The notes beneath the pieces are model-generated. The model searched no databases. It was not told the origin of the DNA and worked only from the letters and a program-made list of their open reading frames with translations. Below are positions 17,845-25,085 of a stretch of 40,778 nucleotides of DNA, piece after piece. The first letter of the stretch is position 1. The number at the start of each line of letters is the position of its first letter. The stretch spans positions 1 to 40,778 of the forward strand of contig JAAYAB010000097.1 in the NCBI GenBank assembly GCA_012719595.1. The letters run 5' to 3'. The position numbers and the translations under genes are program-made. The stretch comes from Bacillota bacterium. Its GTDB lineage: Bacteria; Bacillota; DTU014.

Positions 17845-18208
17845 GAACGTAGGCCTCCTGGCTAACTGAACGACGCAGGCTTCTGACGCAGCAGGCCCTT
17901 GGCATCACAAGGGCAGGTCAGACCCCTGGTCTGAATCCGGTCTTGTCCTGCGGTACACTTCAATATAGCAGAAAACATCCTTGGATGCCAGGAAAGCGCG
18001 ACCAGAACAGCGCGGACACTGAGTGCTGCGTGCCACCTCTTGCGCTCTGGCTTTCACAACCCCGCCGATGGCTCCGCCGCACGTGAATGCCTGCTATCCC
18101 TTCAGATATATTGGATGTCTCTCTCAAATATGATGGTAGTGGATAGACAAACGCCAGTCGGTTCTGTGGTTGTTTGGCAGGCCCGACAGGCATGCGGAGG
18201 GGTGACTC
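17845..18208. other. Intergenic region between fabK and the 18209 gene
   Basis: This divergent spacer of 364 bases holds the fabK leader with two hairpins (17895-17914, 7-bp stem; 17918-17934, 7-bp stem) and its promoter. On the plus side the last 20 bases contain the GGAGGGG ribosome binding site for the 18209 gene. No small gene is supported between them; a minus-strand frame at 17960-18193 lacks a start signal. Confidence 0.6.
17962..17970 (-). promoter_or_regulatory. Extended -10 promoter of fabK
   Basis: TGCTATATT on the minus strand gives a start near 17955 and a leader of about 110 bases containing two hairpins. Confidence 0.55.
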
Positions 18209-18829
18209 ATGGTACGGATAAGGATCATACGCCGGCGGACCATTTACCTGGCAACTGCTGCGACCCTGGCAATTCTCGGATTGCTTGTCGCTTGGGCGCT
18301 CGCCAATAGGCCTGGCGTAGGCGCGTACTTCCCTCTCTCGTCGGGCAGCTGGTGGATCTACCGCTCAGAAGACAGTCCACAGGCCTCCTATCGCCAGGAC
18401 GTGTTATATCGAAAGGGCAATCTTGTCCAGATCAGAGTAGACAACGGCGCGGCTACGCAGATGAAAGTGTATGCCGTAGGCCGGAATGCAGTTACGCTCA
18501 TCCATTCGGCCGACGTCAGGGATGACAGGACCCCCAACTACCTGGACAGTCCGGCGAATGCGAACAGAGTCCTCATAAAGTCGCCGCTCAAACCAGGTGC
18601 GAAGTGGCTGTCTGACGGGTGGCTGCACGAGGTGGTTGCGACCGGAGTCCGAGTGGAGACGCCTGCGGGCGTGTTCGAGGATTGCGTCAAGGTCAGAGCT
18701 GTGTCGCCTGACGGGACTGCCACTGTCTATCGGATCCACAAGAAGGGGATCGGGATAGTCAGGACTGAGCATACCTCGCAGGGCAGAACGGTCGTGACTG
18801 AGCTGGAGGACTTCAGGATCAATACGTGA
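18209..18829 (+). CDS. Membrane-anchored extracytoplasmic protein, TapB/DUF3108-like
   Basis: A 206-residue protein with a basic N-terminus (RIRIIRRRT), one hydrophobic segment (about residues 12-32, no lipobox Cys) and an outside domain. The domain opens with YFPLSSGSWWIYR and later shows ETPAGVFEDCVKV and GIGIVRTEH. This GxxWxY ... AGxFxxCxKV ... GIGxV pattern is common in exported beta-sandwich proteins of Bacillota that are often left as hypothetical; the family link is from memory and moderate. ATG 18209 has GGAGGGG 7 bases upstream. The MFS gene downstream has its own promoter. Confidence 0.75.
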   Translation: MVRIRIIRRRTIYLATAATLAILGLLVAWALANRPGVGAYFPLSSGSWWIYRSEDSPQASYRQDVLYRKGNLVQIRVDNGAATQMKVYAVGRNAVTLIHSADVRDDRTPNYLDSPANANRVLIKSPLKPGAKWLSDGWLHEVVATGVRVETPAGVFEDCVKVRAVSPDGTATVYRIHKKGIGIVRTEHTSQGRTVVTELEDFRINT

Positions 18830-18859
18830 GATTCCGACTACCAAAACCCAGCCATACTG

Positions 18860-18868
18860 TGCTACAAT
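18860..18868 (+). promoter_or_regulatory. Extended -10 promoter giving a leaderless MFS mRNA
   Basis: TGCTACAAT ends 6 bases before ATG 18875. With the usual spacing transcription would begin on the A of that ATG. There is no ribosome binding site before it. Confidence 0.6.
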
Positions 18869-18874
18869 GTGTGC

Positions 18875-20137
18875 ATGGACAACATCGGTGTACGGGACAG
18901 CTCGCGCCGCAATTTCGTGGCTCTGTTGATAGATTCAATCGGGTGGCCGTTTGGGCAGAGTTTTGTGTCATCCCAGACGATTCTGCCGATGTTCGTGGCT
19001 AGACTCGGTGGGTCGAATGCCTTGGTGGGTCTCGTGAACGGGATACAGAGCTTCGGCACGCTGTTTCCTCAGCTCATTGCTGCAAACAAGGTCGAGAGAC
19101 TCCCGTACAAAAAGCCATACTTGCTTGCCGTGGGCATGCTAGTCGAACGGCTGCCCATCTTGGTGCTCGCCATATCGACCTTCCTAATATCTGACTCGGC
19201 AGCGCTCCTGATTGTCTTCTACGCCTGCTGGTCTGTTGCAAGCCTCGGAAACGGGCTCAACCTGCCCGCGTATATGAGCATACTTGCCAACGTGATCCCG
19301 GCAGAGCGGCGAGGCAGGATCATGGGGCTTGGGAATGGCATCGGGGCGCTGTTGGCTACTGGCGGAGCCTATGTGGCCCGGTATCTGCTCCAGACCGAGC
19401 CCGGTCTGAGAGGGTATGCATGGTGCTTTCTGATTGGTGTAGCAGCGATGGTCTTGAGTCTCGCGCCGACGGCCCTTGTCGATGAGGGACGGCCTCTCGC
19501 CAGATCGGAACGTCACAGTCTCGTGGAGTACCTGTTGCAGGTTCCGAAGGTAATTCGGACCAACAAGTCGTTCGCCAACTACATATTCATGCAGATATGC
19601 CTGCAACTGCCTCTGACCGGAGCAGCTTTCCTCACTTCGTACGCGATCCTGGATCTCAAGGTGTCTGATCCGACTGTGGCCTTGTGTTCGGCCCTGTACA
19701 TGGCTGCGAGCACTGTGGGCAGTATGCTTTGGGGCCTGATCGGAGATTCAGGCGGATATAGACGCGTGTTCATCATCGGTTCCGTATTCGGCATCGCAGC
19801 GTATTCGGCGATGGCCACATTGCCACAGTTGCCAGTGGTGTGTCTCGCGTTCGTGGCTTCCGGCATGTTCACTAGCAGCCTGTGGGTCGGCACCAGCATG
19901 TGTCTCGAGTTCTGTCACGAGTCAAGAGCTGCGACATACTCAGCGGTGGCCTTCACCTGCACAGCCCCGTTCAGGACACTCCTCCCGGTGCTTGCCGGAT
20001 GGTTTGCCGACCGGATCGGGTTTATGCCTGTCTACGCGGGGATGGCTGCCTTGACCTTCGCAGCGCTCTACCTGGCGGTAGCGCGCGTGTCTGATCCGAG
20101 GCATGCTAAGCCATGTGACTCATCGGCTGAATACTGA
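18875..20137 (+). CDS. MFS transporter (probably leaderless)
   Basis: A 420-residue polytopic protein with about 12 membrane segments, typical MFS spacing, and an arginine-rich inner loop (PAERRGRIMGLGNG) at the middle of the N-terminal half. Its ligand is unknown. ATG 18875 is chosen because the extended -10 at 18860-18868 places the transcript start on it; an ATG at 18869 lies in frame but inside the spacing to the start site. The product is general-facilitator-like and resembles the 13469 transporter. It converges with the methyltransferase gene at 20197; a GC palindrome lies between them. Confidence 0.85.
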   Translation: MDNIGVRDSSRRNFVALLIDSIGWPFGQSFVSSQTILPMFVARLGGSNALVGLVNGIQSFGTLFPQLIAANKVERLPYKKPYLLAVGMLVERLPILVLAISTFLISDSAALLIVFYACWSVASLGNGLNLPAYMSILANVIPAERRGRIMGLGNGIGALLATGGAYVARYLLQTEPGLRGYAWCFLIGVAAMVLSLAPTALVDEGRPLARSERHSLVEYLLQVPKVIRTNKSFANYIFMQICLQLPLTGAAFLTSYAILDLKVSDPTVALCSALYMAASTVGSMLWGLIGDSGGYRRVFIIGSVFGIAAYSAMATLPQLPVVCLAFVASGMFTSSLWVGTSMCLEFCHESRAATYSAVAFTCTAPFRTLLPVLAGWFADRIGFMPVYAGMAALTFAALYLAVARVSDPRHAKPCDSSAEY

Positions 20138-20163
20138 GATTGGTTTTCGCCCAGGTGGAGATC

Positions 20164-20178
20164 AGGCCGCGGCGGCCT
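20164..20178. terminator. GC palindrome between convergent genes
   Basis: AGGCCGC and GCGGCCT flank one base, giving a 7-base inverted repeat between the stops of the MFS and methyltransferase genes. There is no U-tract on either side, so termination activity is only a guess from position. Confidence 0.3.
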
Positions 20179-20196
20179 CTTGAGAGTACGCCGAAT

Positions 20197-20994
20197 CTAG
20201 CAGGGGATCAGCCCGTTCCGGAAGGCCGCCAGATACTCCATCACTCCCGCCTCCGGATCCGCAAGTGCCTTCGACGCGTGGAGTATCCCCATGAGTTCCC
20301 TATCGGTCGGATCGAGAATCACTGCGTCCAACCCATGCATGGCCGCCAGCGGCAAGAAGGCTCTGTTCAGCGACCTTCTTGCAGGCATGCCGAAAGAGAT
20401 GTTGCTGAGGCCGCAGACTGTGCGAACGTCTGGTGACAGCGATTTGACCGCCGCAAGCGAGTCCAGAAACAGACGACAGGCCGACTCACCAGTGGATATG
20501 GCTCGGACGAGTGGATCAAGGAACAGGTCGTGAACGGGAAACGACCAATCAGCTGCCTTGGACAGGAGCCTCTCTGCGTTCGCCTTCGTCTCATCAGGGG
20601 AAGAAGGAAGCGAAGTGCCCGACAGGCACAGTCCGACGACCTTCGCCCTGCGCTCTCGCGCGGCAGCAAACACCTCGCTGAGTCCAGGCGAGTCTGCGGT
20701 TACCGAGTTCAGGATCGGCTGCCCTTTGACCAGGCTCAGAGCATCGAGAATGGCTCGGATGTTTGGACTGTCAATACTGAGTTGCACATCGAGATTGTCC
20801 TGAAGCAATGGGATTAGCCATCTGAGGGACGCAGTCTCATTCGGTCCGACAGCACTGCAGTTGACATCTATGTAGTGAGCTCCAGACTCCCTCTGCCGCC
20901 GCGCGATCTCCAGCAGAGCGGCCGCGTTTCTCGACTCGACAGCATCCCGCACCTGCGGCCTTGAGCTGTTGATCAACTCCCCAATGACTAGCAA
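20197..20994 (-). CDS. Pterin-binding methyltransferase, AcsE-like (methyl-H4folate:corrinoid protein)
   Basis: The 265-residue product has the length and motif order of AcsE/MeTr TIM-barrel methyltransferases: MLVIGELINS at the N-terminus, GAHYIDVNCSAVGPNE for pterin binding, LSIDSPN, PILNSVTA, DLFLDPLVRA and CGLSNISFGMPARRS near the end. These enzymes move the methyl of methyltetrahydrofolate to a corrinoid protein in the Wood-Ljungdahl or related methyl pathways. No corrinoid protein or acs cluster is nearby, so the acceptor is unknown. The TTG start at 20994 has GAGGAGGAG just upstream, and an extended -10 lies at 21096-21104. Confidence 0.82.
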   Translation of the reverse strand: MLVIGELINSSRPQVRDAVESRNAAALLEIARRQRESGAHYIDVNCSAVGPNETASLRWLIPLLQDNLDVQLSIDSPNIRAILDALSLVKGQPILNSVTADSPGLSEVFAAARERRAKVVGLCLSGTSLPSSPDETKANAERLLSKAADWSFPVHDLFLDPLVRAISTGESACRLFLDSLAAVKSLSPDVRTVCGLSNISFGMPARRSLNRAFLPLAAMHGLDAVILDPTDRELMGILHASKALADPEAGVMEYLAAFRNGLIPC

Positions 20995-21095
20995 AGCCTC
21001 TCCTCCTCGGGACTCAGTAGGTTCGGCCGTGTGCGCTCCAGAAGAAGCGGGGCCGGTTCAACCCAGAGGCTTGGAAGCCCGCCCGGTATGCCTCA

Positions 21096-21104
21096 ATTGT
21101 AGCA
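21096..21104 (-). promoter_or_regulatory. Extended -10 promoter of the AcsE-like gene
   Basis: TGCTACAAT on the minus strand, start near 21089, leader about 95 bases. Confidence 0.55.
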
Positions 21105-21161
21105 GGACGAGCGTGCAGAGGCAACGCTGCGAGAGATAATTGACGACAGCTCCCACGGGTG

Positions 21162-21190
21162 TTTTGCATTTGTCCAACATACGATACAAT
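21162..21190 (+). promoter_or_regulatory. Promoter of the glycosyltransferase gene
   Basis: TTTTGC (21162-21167) and TACAAT (21185-21190) are 17 bases apart. The predicted start (about 21197) coincides with the first base of the GGGGGGAG ribosome binding site, leaving a 13-base leader. Confidence 0.55.
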
Positions 21191-21209
21191 TGAGCAGGGG
21201 GGAGTCAGA

Positions 21210-22142
21210 GTGCCGGTAGATGTCAGCGTCGTGATACCGACGTACAACCGTTCTGCCCTGCTCAGGCATTGTCTATGCGCCTACGCAGATCAGACCTACC
21301 CGCGGGATCGATTTGAACTCGTCATAGTCGACGACTGCTCGACTGACGACACAGCCGGTGTAGTCGAGGAGTTCAGAGAGAAGACTCAGATTCCAATCAA
21401 GTACATCCGGAACGAGAGACGCATGCACATCACGCGGACTCGCAATGTAGGGATCCAGGCGGCGACGGGACGTATCGTCATCCAGACGGATTCAGATCTC
21501 ATCCCCACTCCTCAGTTCATCGAAGGCCACATGGAGACGCACCGGGAATCCGGTGTGATGTGCACAGGTCCGGTGATCAACATCTCAAGCATCGATCAGC
21601 TTTTCGTGAAGCGCCCTTCAGCCTCAGACATGTGCAGGCATCCTCTGCCGGGAGCAAACGGTTCGGTGTCAAGAGAGGTTCTCCTGAGTGTCGGAGGGTA
21701 TGATGAGGAACTCAGCGAGTACGGTTGGGAAGACCTTGAGCTGGCCACGAGACTGAGAGCGAAGGGCATCAAGTCTACGAGATCTTCAAAAGCGGCGGGA
21801 TACCACCTCCGCAGGCCGTTCACTATCGACGATCTTCCCGCAGTCAGAGCGAGGGAAGAAGCCAGGGCTCGCATGGCGATCGTGTACGCACGCAAGTGGC
21901 CCACATTCCGAGTGAGAATGGCCACCTGGCTCAGCCCGGCCTTCTTTGCGCTGGACAGGCTCATCTTCGCATTCGACTGGATACACTCACCTGCAACCGA
22001 ACGCCTCATTGCCAGGTGGCTGGAGTCAGACAAGCGGGGCAGGGCAGAGTTCCTGGCTCAGCTCTACGCCAACCACGCTTACGTGCAAGCGCTCAGGCGC
22101 GAGCTCCGCAAAGGGGCGGGTTCAGCTTCAGGCATGACGTGA
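21210..22142 (+). CDS. Glycosyltransferase family 2
   Basis: A GT-A fold glycosyltransferase of 310 residues. VSVVIPTYNRSALLRHCL starts the nucleotide-sugar domain; VIVDDCSTDDT follows; TDSDLIPTP supplies the DXD metal site; GYDEELSEYGWEDLELATRL is the GT2 acceptor/catalytic-base region. The C-terminal 80 residues are helical and basic, with no clear transmembrane segment. GTG 21210 follows GGGGGGAG by 5 bases and is preferred to an in-frame start at 21159, which lies upstream of the promoter. Donor and acceptor cannot be told from sequence. The gene is not in a polysaccharide cluster. Confidence 0.85.
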   Translation: MPVDVSVVIPTYNRSALLRHCLCAYADQTYPRDRFELVIVDDCSTDDTAGVVEEFREKTQIPIKYIRNERRMHITRTRNVGIQAATGRIVIQTDSDLIPTPQFIEGHMETHRESGVMCTGPVINISSIDQLFVKRPSASDMCRHPLPGANGSVSREVLLSVGGYDEELSEYGWEDLELATRLRAKGIKSTRSSKAAGYHLRRPFTIDDLPAVRAREEARARMAIVYARKWPTFRVRMATWLSPAFFALDRLIFAFDWIHSPATERLIARWLESDKRGRAEFLAQLYANHAYVQALRRELRKGAGSASGMT

Positions 22143-22196
22143 TTCGGCTCAGGCGGCAGCCTTCCTTCAATCAGGCTTGGTCCAGCGAAGTTCTCA

Positions 22197-22225
22197 TTGT
22201 GCTGGAGTAAGTCATGTGCTACAAT
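22197..22225 (+). promoter_or_regulatory. Promoter of the LysE-family gene
   Basis: TTGTGC (22197-22202) and TACAAT (22220-22225) are 17 bases apart with TGC before the -10. The start is near 22232, giving a 22-base leader. Confidence 0.65.
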
Positions 22226-22253
22226 GGCAAAAAAGAGAAGGGGGAGTGTCGCT

Positions 22254-22925
22254 GTGTGGGTTGTCGGTCAGTTTGCTTCTGCGTTCCTGCTCGCCCTCAC
22301 AGGCGCAATAATGCCGGGACCGATGATGACCGTCACCGCCCAGCACAGCGCTTCGCTTGGATGGCTCGCAGGCCCGGCTGTCGTAGCCGGACACGCTCTG
22401 CTTGAGGCGGCAGCCGTCTTCGCCATAGCCCTCGGAGCAGCCCGCTTCCTCACCGCACCGACGTTCGCCGGTGTTATCGGCCTTGTTGGAGGCATCGTTC
22501 TCGTCTACATGGGGATCGGAGTGGTGCGGACGGCTGGTACCACACGCCTGAGTGCGAATGGCGGATCTAGCCCGCACGCTCAAACCGATCGGTCTAGGCG
22601 AGCTCTTCTGTCCGCAGGCGTCGCGGGAACTGTCACAAGCATAAGCAATCCTTACTGGGTGGTCTGGTGGGGCACGGTTGGAGCCGGCCACGTTGCGCTC
22701 GCCCTGCGCACTGCTGGCGCGGCAGGAGTGGCAGCGTTTTTTGCGGGTCATTTCTCAGCAGACCTTGCGTGCTACGTAGTGCTGGCTGCATTGATAGCCA
22801 CCGGAGGGAGAAAGCTCCCTCAGGCGGCCTTGGCAATGACGTTAAGAGTGCTTGGAGTCTTCATGGTGGCGATGGCCGGGTATTTCATATACTCCGGAGT
22901 CGGATTCCTCATCGGTGCTTTATAG
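22254..22925 (+). CDS. LysE-family amino-acid exporter
   Basis: A 223-residue protein with about 6 membrane segments; the LysE/RhtB family exports amino acids or similar solutes. The family signature GAIMPGPMMTVT lies at the end of the first segment, and SNPYWVVWWGTVG in the middle. GTG 22254 has GGGGGAG 7 bases upstream. The ATG at 22224 overlaps the -10 box and is therefore unlikely to be transcribed with its gene. The last 17 bases overlap the end of the PuuD-like gene on the other strand. The neighbourhood could link it to gamma-glutamyl compounds, but this is only position. Confidence 0.85.
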   Translation: MWVVGQFASAFLLALTGAIMPGPMMTVTAQHSASLGWLAGPAVVAGHALLEAAAVFAIALGAARFLTAPTFAGVIGLVGGIVLVYMGIGVVRTAGTTRLSANGGSSPHAQTDRSRRALLSAGVAGTVTSISNPYWVVWWGTVGAGHVALALRTAGAAGVAAFFAGHFSADLACYVVLAALIATGGRKLPQAALAMTLRVLGVFMVAMAGYFIYSGVGFLIGAL

Positions 22926-23646
22926 CCTCAGTTACGATCCAGTCGAACAGCCTCTGGAATATGGGATAGGCCAGTGCGGATTCCTCTGCGTGGAATTGAA
23001 CGGCCAGCAGCGGCTTGCCCTCTGAAGACTCGATGCCTTCGACGACGCCGTCGACAGACCGGCAGTTCACGCGAAGTCCTTGACCCACCCGCTTGACGCA
23101 CTGGTGATGCCAGCTGTTCGTGGCGAGTCGCGCCGTGCCGAGGACCGAAGCGAGGACCGAATCCTCTTCAACCAGGACCGTGTGACACAGCACCGAATCA
23201 GCAGCGCTGGTCCAGTGTTGCACCGATTCAGGGAGCTGCGTGACGAGGTCTTGAATCAGCGTTCCGCCGAGTGCGACGTTGATCAACTGCAGGCCTCTAC
23301 ATATCCCCAGCACGGGAATTCCCTTCTCAAGTGCGAGCTTCAGGACTGTGAACTCCATCTCGTCCCGGATCGGATCCTGAAAACGACACGACCTGTGGGG
23401 CTCCTCTCCGTACCTCTGCGACACGATGTCGCCGCCGCCGGTTAGGAGCAGCCCATCGATTGTGTCGACCGCCGCCTCGAGAGCTTCCTTGTCCGCGATG
23501 CGGGGGAGCAGCACGGGTGCGCCGCCTGATCTGACTACGGAGTCCACGTAGTCGTGGTCGCAGCCTATGAACCAATCCTGGATCCTGTCCGATTCCGTGA
23601 ACGGGTTCCGCCTTCCTGTCGTCAATCCGATTACGGGTTTGGCCAT
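22909..23646 (-). CDS. PuuD-like gamma-glutamyl hydrolase (class I amidotransferase, peptidase C26)
   Basis: The 245-residue product is a stand-alone class I glutamine-amidotransferase domain of the gamma-glutamyl-GABA hydrolase group, enzymes that cleave gamma-glutamyl amides. Cys116 lies in the nucleophile elbow GICRGLQLINVALGG, and His219/Glu221 in QFHAEES complete the triad; the usual HPE is HAE here. LLTGGGDIVSQRYGEEP gives the oxyanion segment typical of PuuD. ATG 23646 follows AGAGGAGA. Upstream on the same strand lies a gamma-glutamyl ligase (GCS2), so both formation and cleavage of gamma-glutamyl bonds are encoded side by side. Its promoter is at 23829 with a long leader. Confidence 0.85.
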   Translation of the reverse strand: MAKPVIGLTTGRRNPFTESDRIQDWFIGCDHDYVDSVVRSGGAPVLLPRIADKEALEAAVDTIDGLLLTGGGDIVSQRYGEEPHRSCRFQDPIRDEMEFTVLKLALEKGIPVLGICRGLQLINVALGGTLIQDLVTQLPESVQHWTSAADSVLCHTVLVEEDSVLASVLGTARLATNSWHHQCVKRVGQGLRVNCRSVDGVVEGIESSEGKPLLAVQFHAEESALAYPIFQRLFDWIVTEAIKHR

Positions 23647-23828
23647 CAGTCTTCTCCTCTCAGCTCTGACTAGGGCAAGACAAGCTCAGACCGAGGGCAA
23701 ACCTCGGGTCCGGATCCAGACCCAGATCGAGACCTGGACCAGCAGGCCGGGGCCATTCTTGTCCTGCTAAGGGCTTGAGCGGCCGACGCTGCCCATGAAC
23801 CGGCAGTCAGTCGGCCCGCCCAACATAG

Positions 23829-23834
23829 ATTATA
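23829..23834 (-). promoter_or_regulatory. -10 box of the PuuD-like gene
   Basis: Perfect TATAAT on the minus strand, 183 bases before the start codon. The leader (about 176 bases) is GC-rich with local repeats of GGTCTGGATC-like sequence; no known riboswitch was recognised. Confidence 0.45.
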
Positions 23835-23864
23835 CACAAAATGCTGTTGTCCCGTGACTGATCC

Positions 23865-25085
23865 CTACGACTTCTCGACTCTCGAGAGCAACATCCCTCT
23901 GCATGTGTTCTCTACGTGCACCAGTTGGTCTCCAGCCAACGTTTCTATCAGCTCGTCGACCAGTGTGGGAGGATAGTACATGGCGTTTCTCAAGTTGTAG
24001 AAATGAGTGCCCTCTCCAACGACAGACAGGTGCTCGTTCAGTATTCTCTCTCTGTCCGGCGCAGGCGCGGGGTCCAGCGGGGCCGAAGACACCACGTAGT
24101 TGTCGAAGGCGTCCCAGTCCCTCACCAGCTTGGAGTGGACAGAGGCAAGGCAGTAGGGATCAGGATACCGCTTGCCAAGGTCGAGCACGAGGTCTGCCTG
24201 ACACCTTCGCTTCTCAATCATGGCCTGAAGGAGCGCCAGGTCTTTGCGGTCCGCACCCAGAGCTGCAAGACTCGCAGCTGACTGATCGAGCATCTCGTCG
24301 ATAATCTCCACCACAGGGCGCTCTGTTCCGTTCCACAGAAAGGTTGCCTGCATGCCGTACTTCGCAGCTGACCATCGGTTCGTCATGCAGTCGACGTACT
24401 CGGTTTCACTCAGTCGATACTCGCTCGTGTTTTCGCCCAACCAGTGCACGAATGCCGCCGTGAACACGACGAGCTCAGCCAGCAGTCTCCGCGACGACGC
24501 GCAGTCTGTGATCCGCACCTCCAGGGTAGGCGCGCTGTACACCTTGGGCGAGGCGTCGCCGCCCCACGTGAACTGGGACAACCTCGGATCTCTTGCGGAT
24601 TGAGGCCGCGTGCAGCCGTGCGCGTTGTCCCGGATGCGGTAGCTCTTGTACTGACCTGCAAACCCGTGAGCAAAGGGCGAGTTCGCGGCTATGGCTCCGA
24701 ACACAGGGGCGTATCTCATGAGTCTGGACTCGAGGTATATGCCCTTGCCCTCGTCATGAAGGGTCCCGATGTGTATGTGTGACGAGTTGTACATCGGTTC
24801 TACCGGATGAGAGCCTGCGGGATACAACTCCAGACCGAGCTCTCTCACGAGCTGAGCCGCGCGGTCGGTTACTGACCGCACGCGCTGGACAAACTGATCG
24901 AACTGTGAGTTGATCCCGAGAGCCAGCTCAAGAGTGTTCCAATCGACCTGAATGGGGAGGTCGAACTCCGACCGCAGCGCGCCCGCAAACGCCAGCAGTT
25001 TCTCTGTGTCTGCGCAGCGCTCCAGTCGGTCAATCACCATTATCTCCCAGTCAGTGCTAAAGGTTCTCGGGCTGAACGCGTTCAT
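23865..25085 (-). CDS. GCS2-family carboxylate-amine (gamma-glutamyl) ligase
   Basis: This 406-residue protein matches the ATP-dependent glutamate-cysteine ligase 2 family (YbdK-like), which forms gamma-glutamyl amides. Markers are NSSHIHIGTLHDEG (nucleotide/metal region), NSPFAHGFAGQYKSYR, and TLEVRITDCASSRRLLAELV. The family N-terminal acidic motif is reduced to FSTDWEIMVID. The real substrate need not be cysteine. ATG 25085 has GGGAGG 8 bases upstream; the GTG at 25094 lies within that signal. The start overlaps the stop of the preceding hypothetical gene as ATGA, which implies translational coupling to that gene. Confidence 0.85.
   Translation of the reverse strand: MNAFSPRTFSTDWEIMVIDRLERCADTEKLLAFAGALRSEFDLPIQVDWNTLELALGINSQFDQFVQRVRSVTDRAAQLVRELGLELYPAGSHPVEPMYNSSHIHIGTLHDEGKGIYLESRLMRYAPVFGAIAANSPFAHGFAGQYKSYRIRDNAHGCTRPQSARDPRLSQFTWGGDASPKVYSAPTLEVRITDCASSRRLLAELVVFTAAFVHWLGENTSEYRLSETEYVDCMTNRWSAAKYGMQATFLWNGTERPVVEIIDEMLDQSAASLAALGADRKDLALLQAMIEKRRCQADLVLDLGKRYPDPYCLASVHSKLVRDWDAFDNYVVSSAPLDPAPAPDRERILNEHLSVVGEGTHFYNLRNAMYYPPTLVDELIETLAGDQLVHVENTCRGMLLSRVEKS

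Noticed and set aside
17881-17955. Known riboswitch or T-box in the fabK leader
   Set aside because: Only two simple hairpins are visible; no T-box sequence or known aptamer core was recognised.
20140-20533. Plus-strand small frames after the MFS gene
   Set aside because: They overlap the AcsE-like gene on the other strand, which has clear family motifs.
22197-22253. Upstream start for the LysE gene
   Set aside because: The ATG overlaps the -10 box, so it would lie before the transcript start; the GTG with GGGGGAG fits better.
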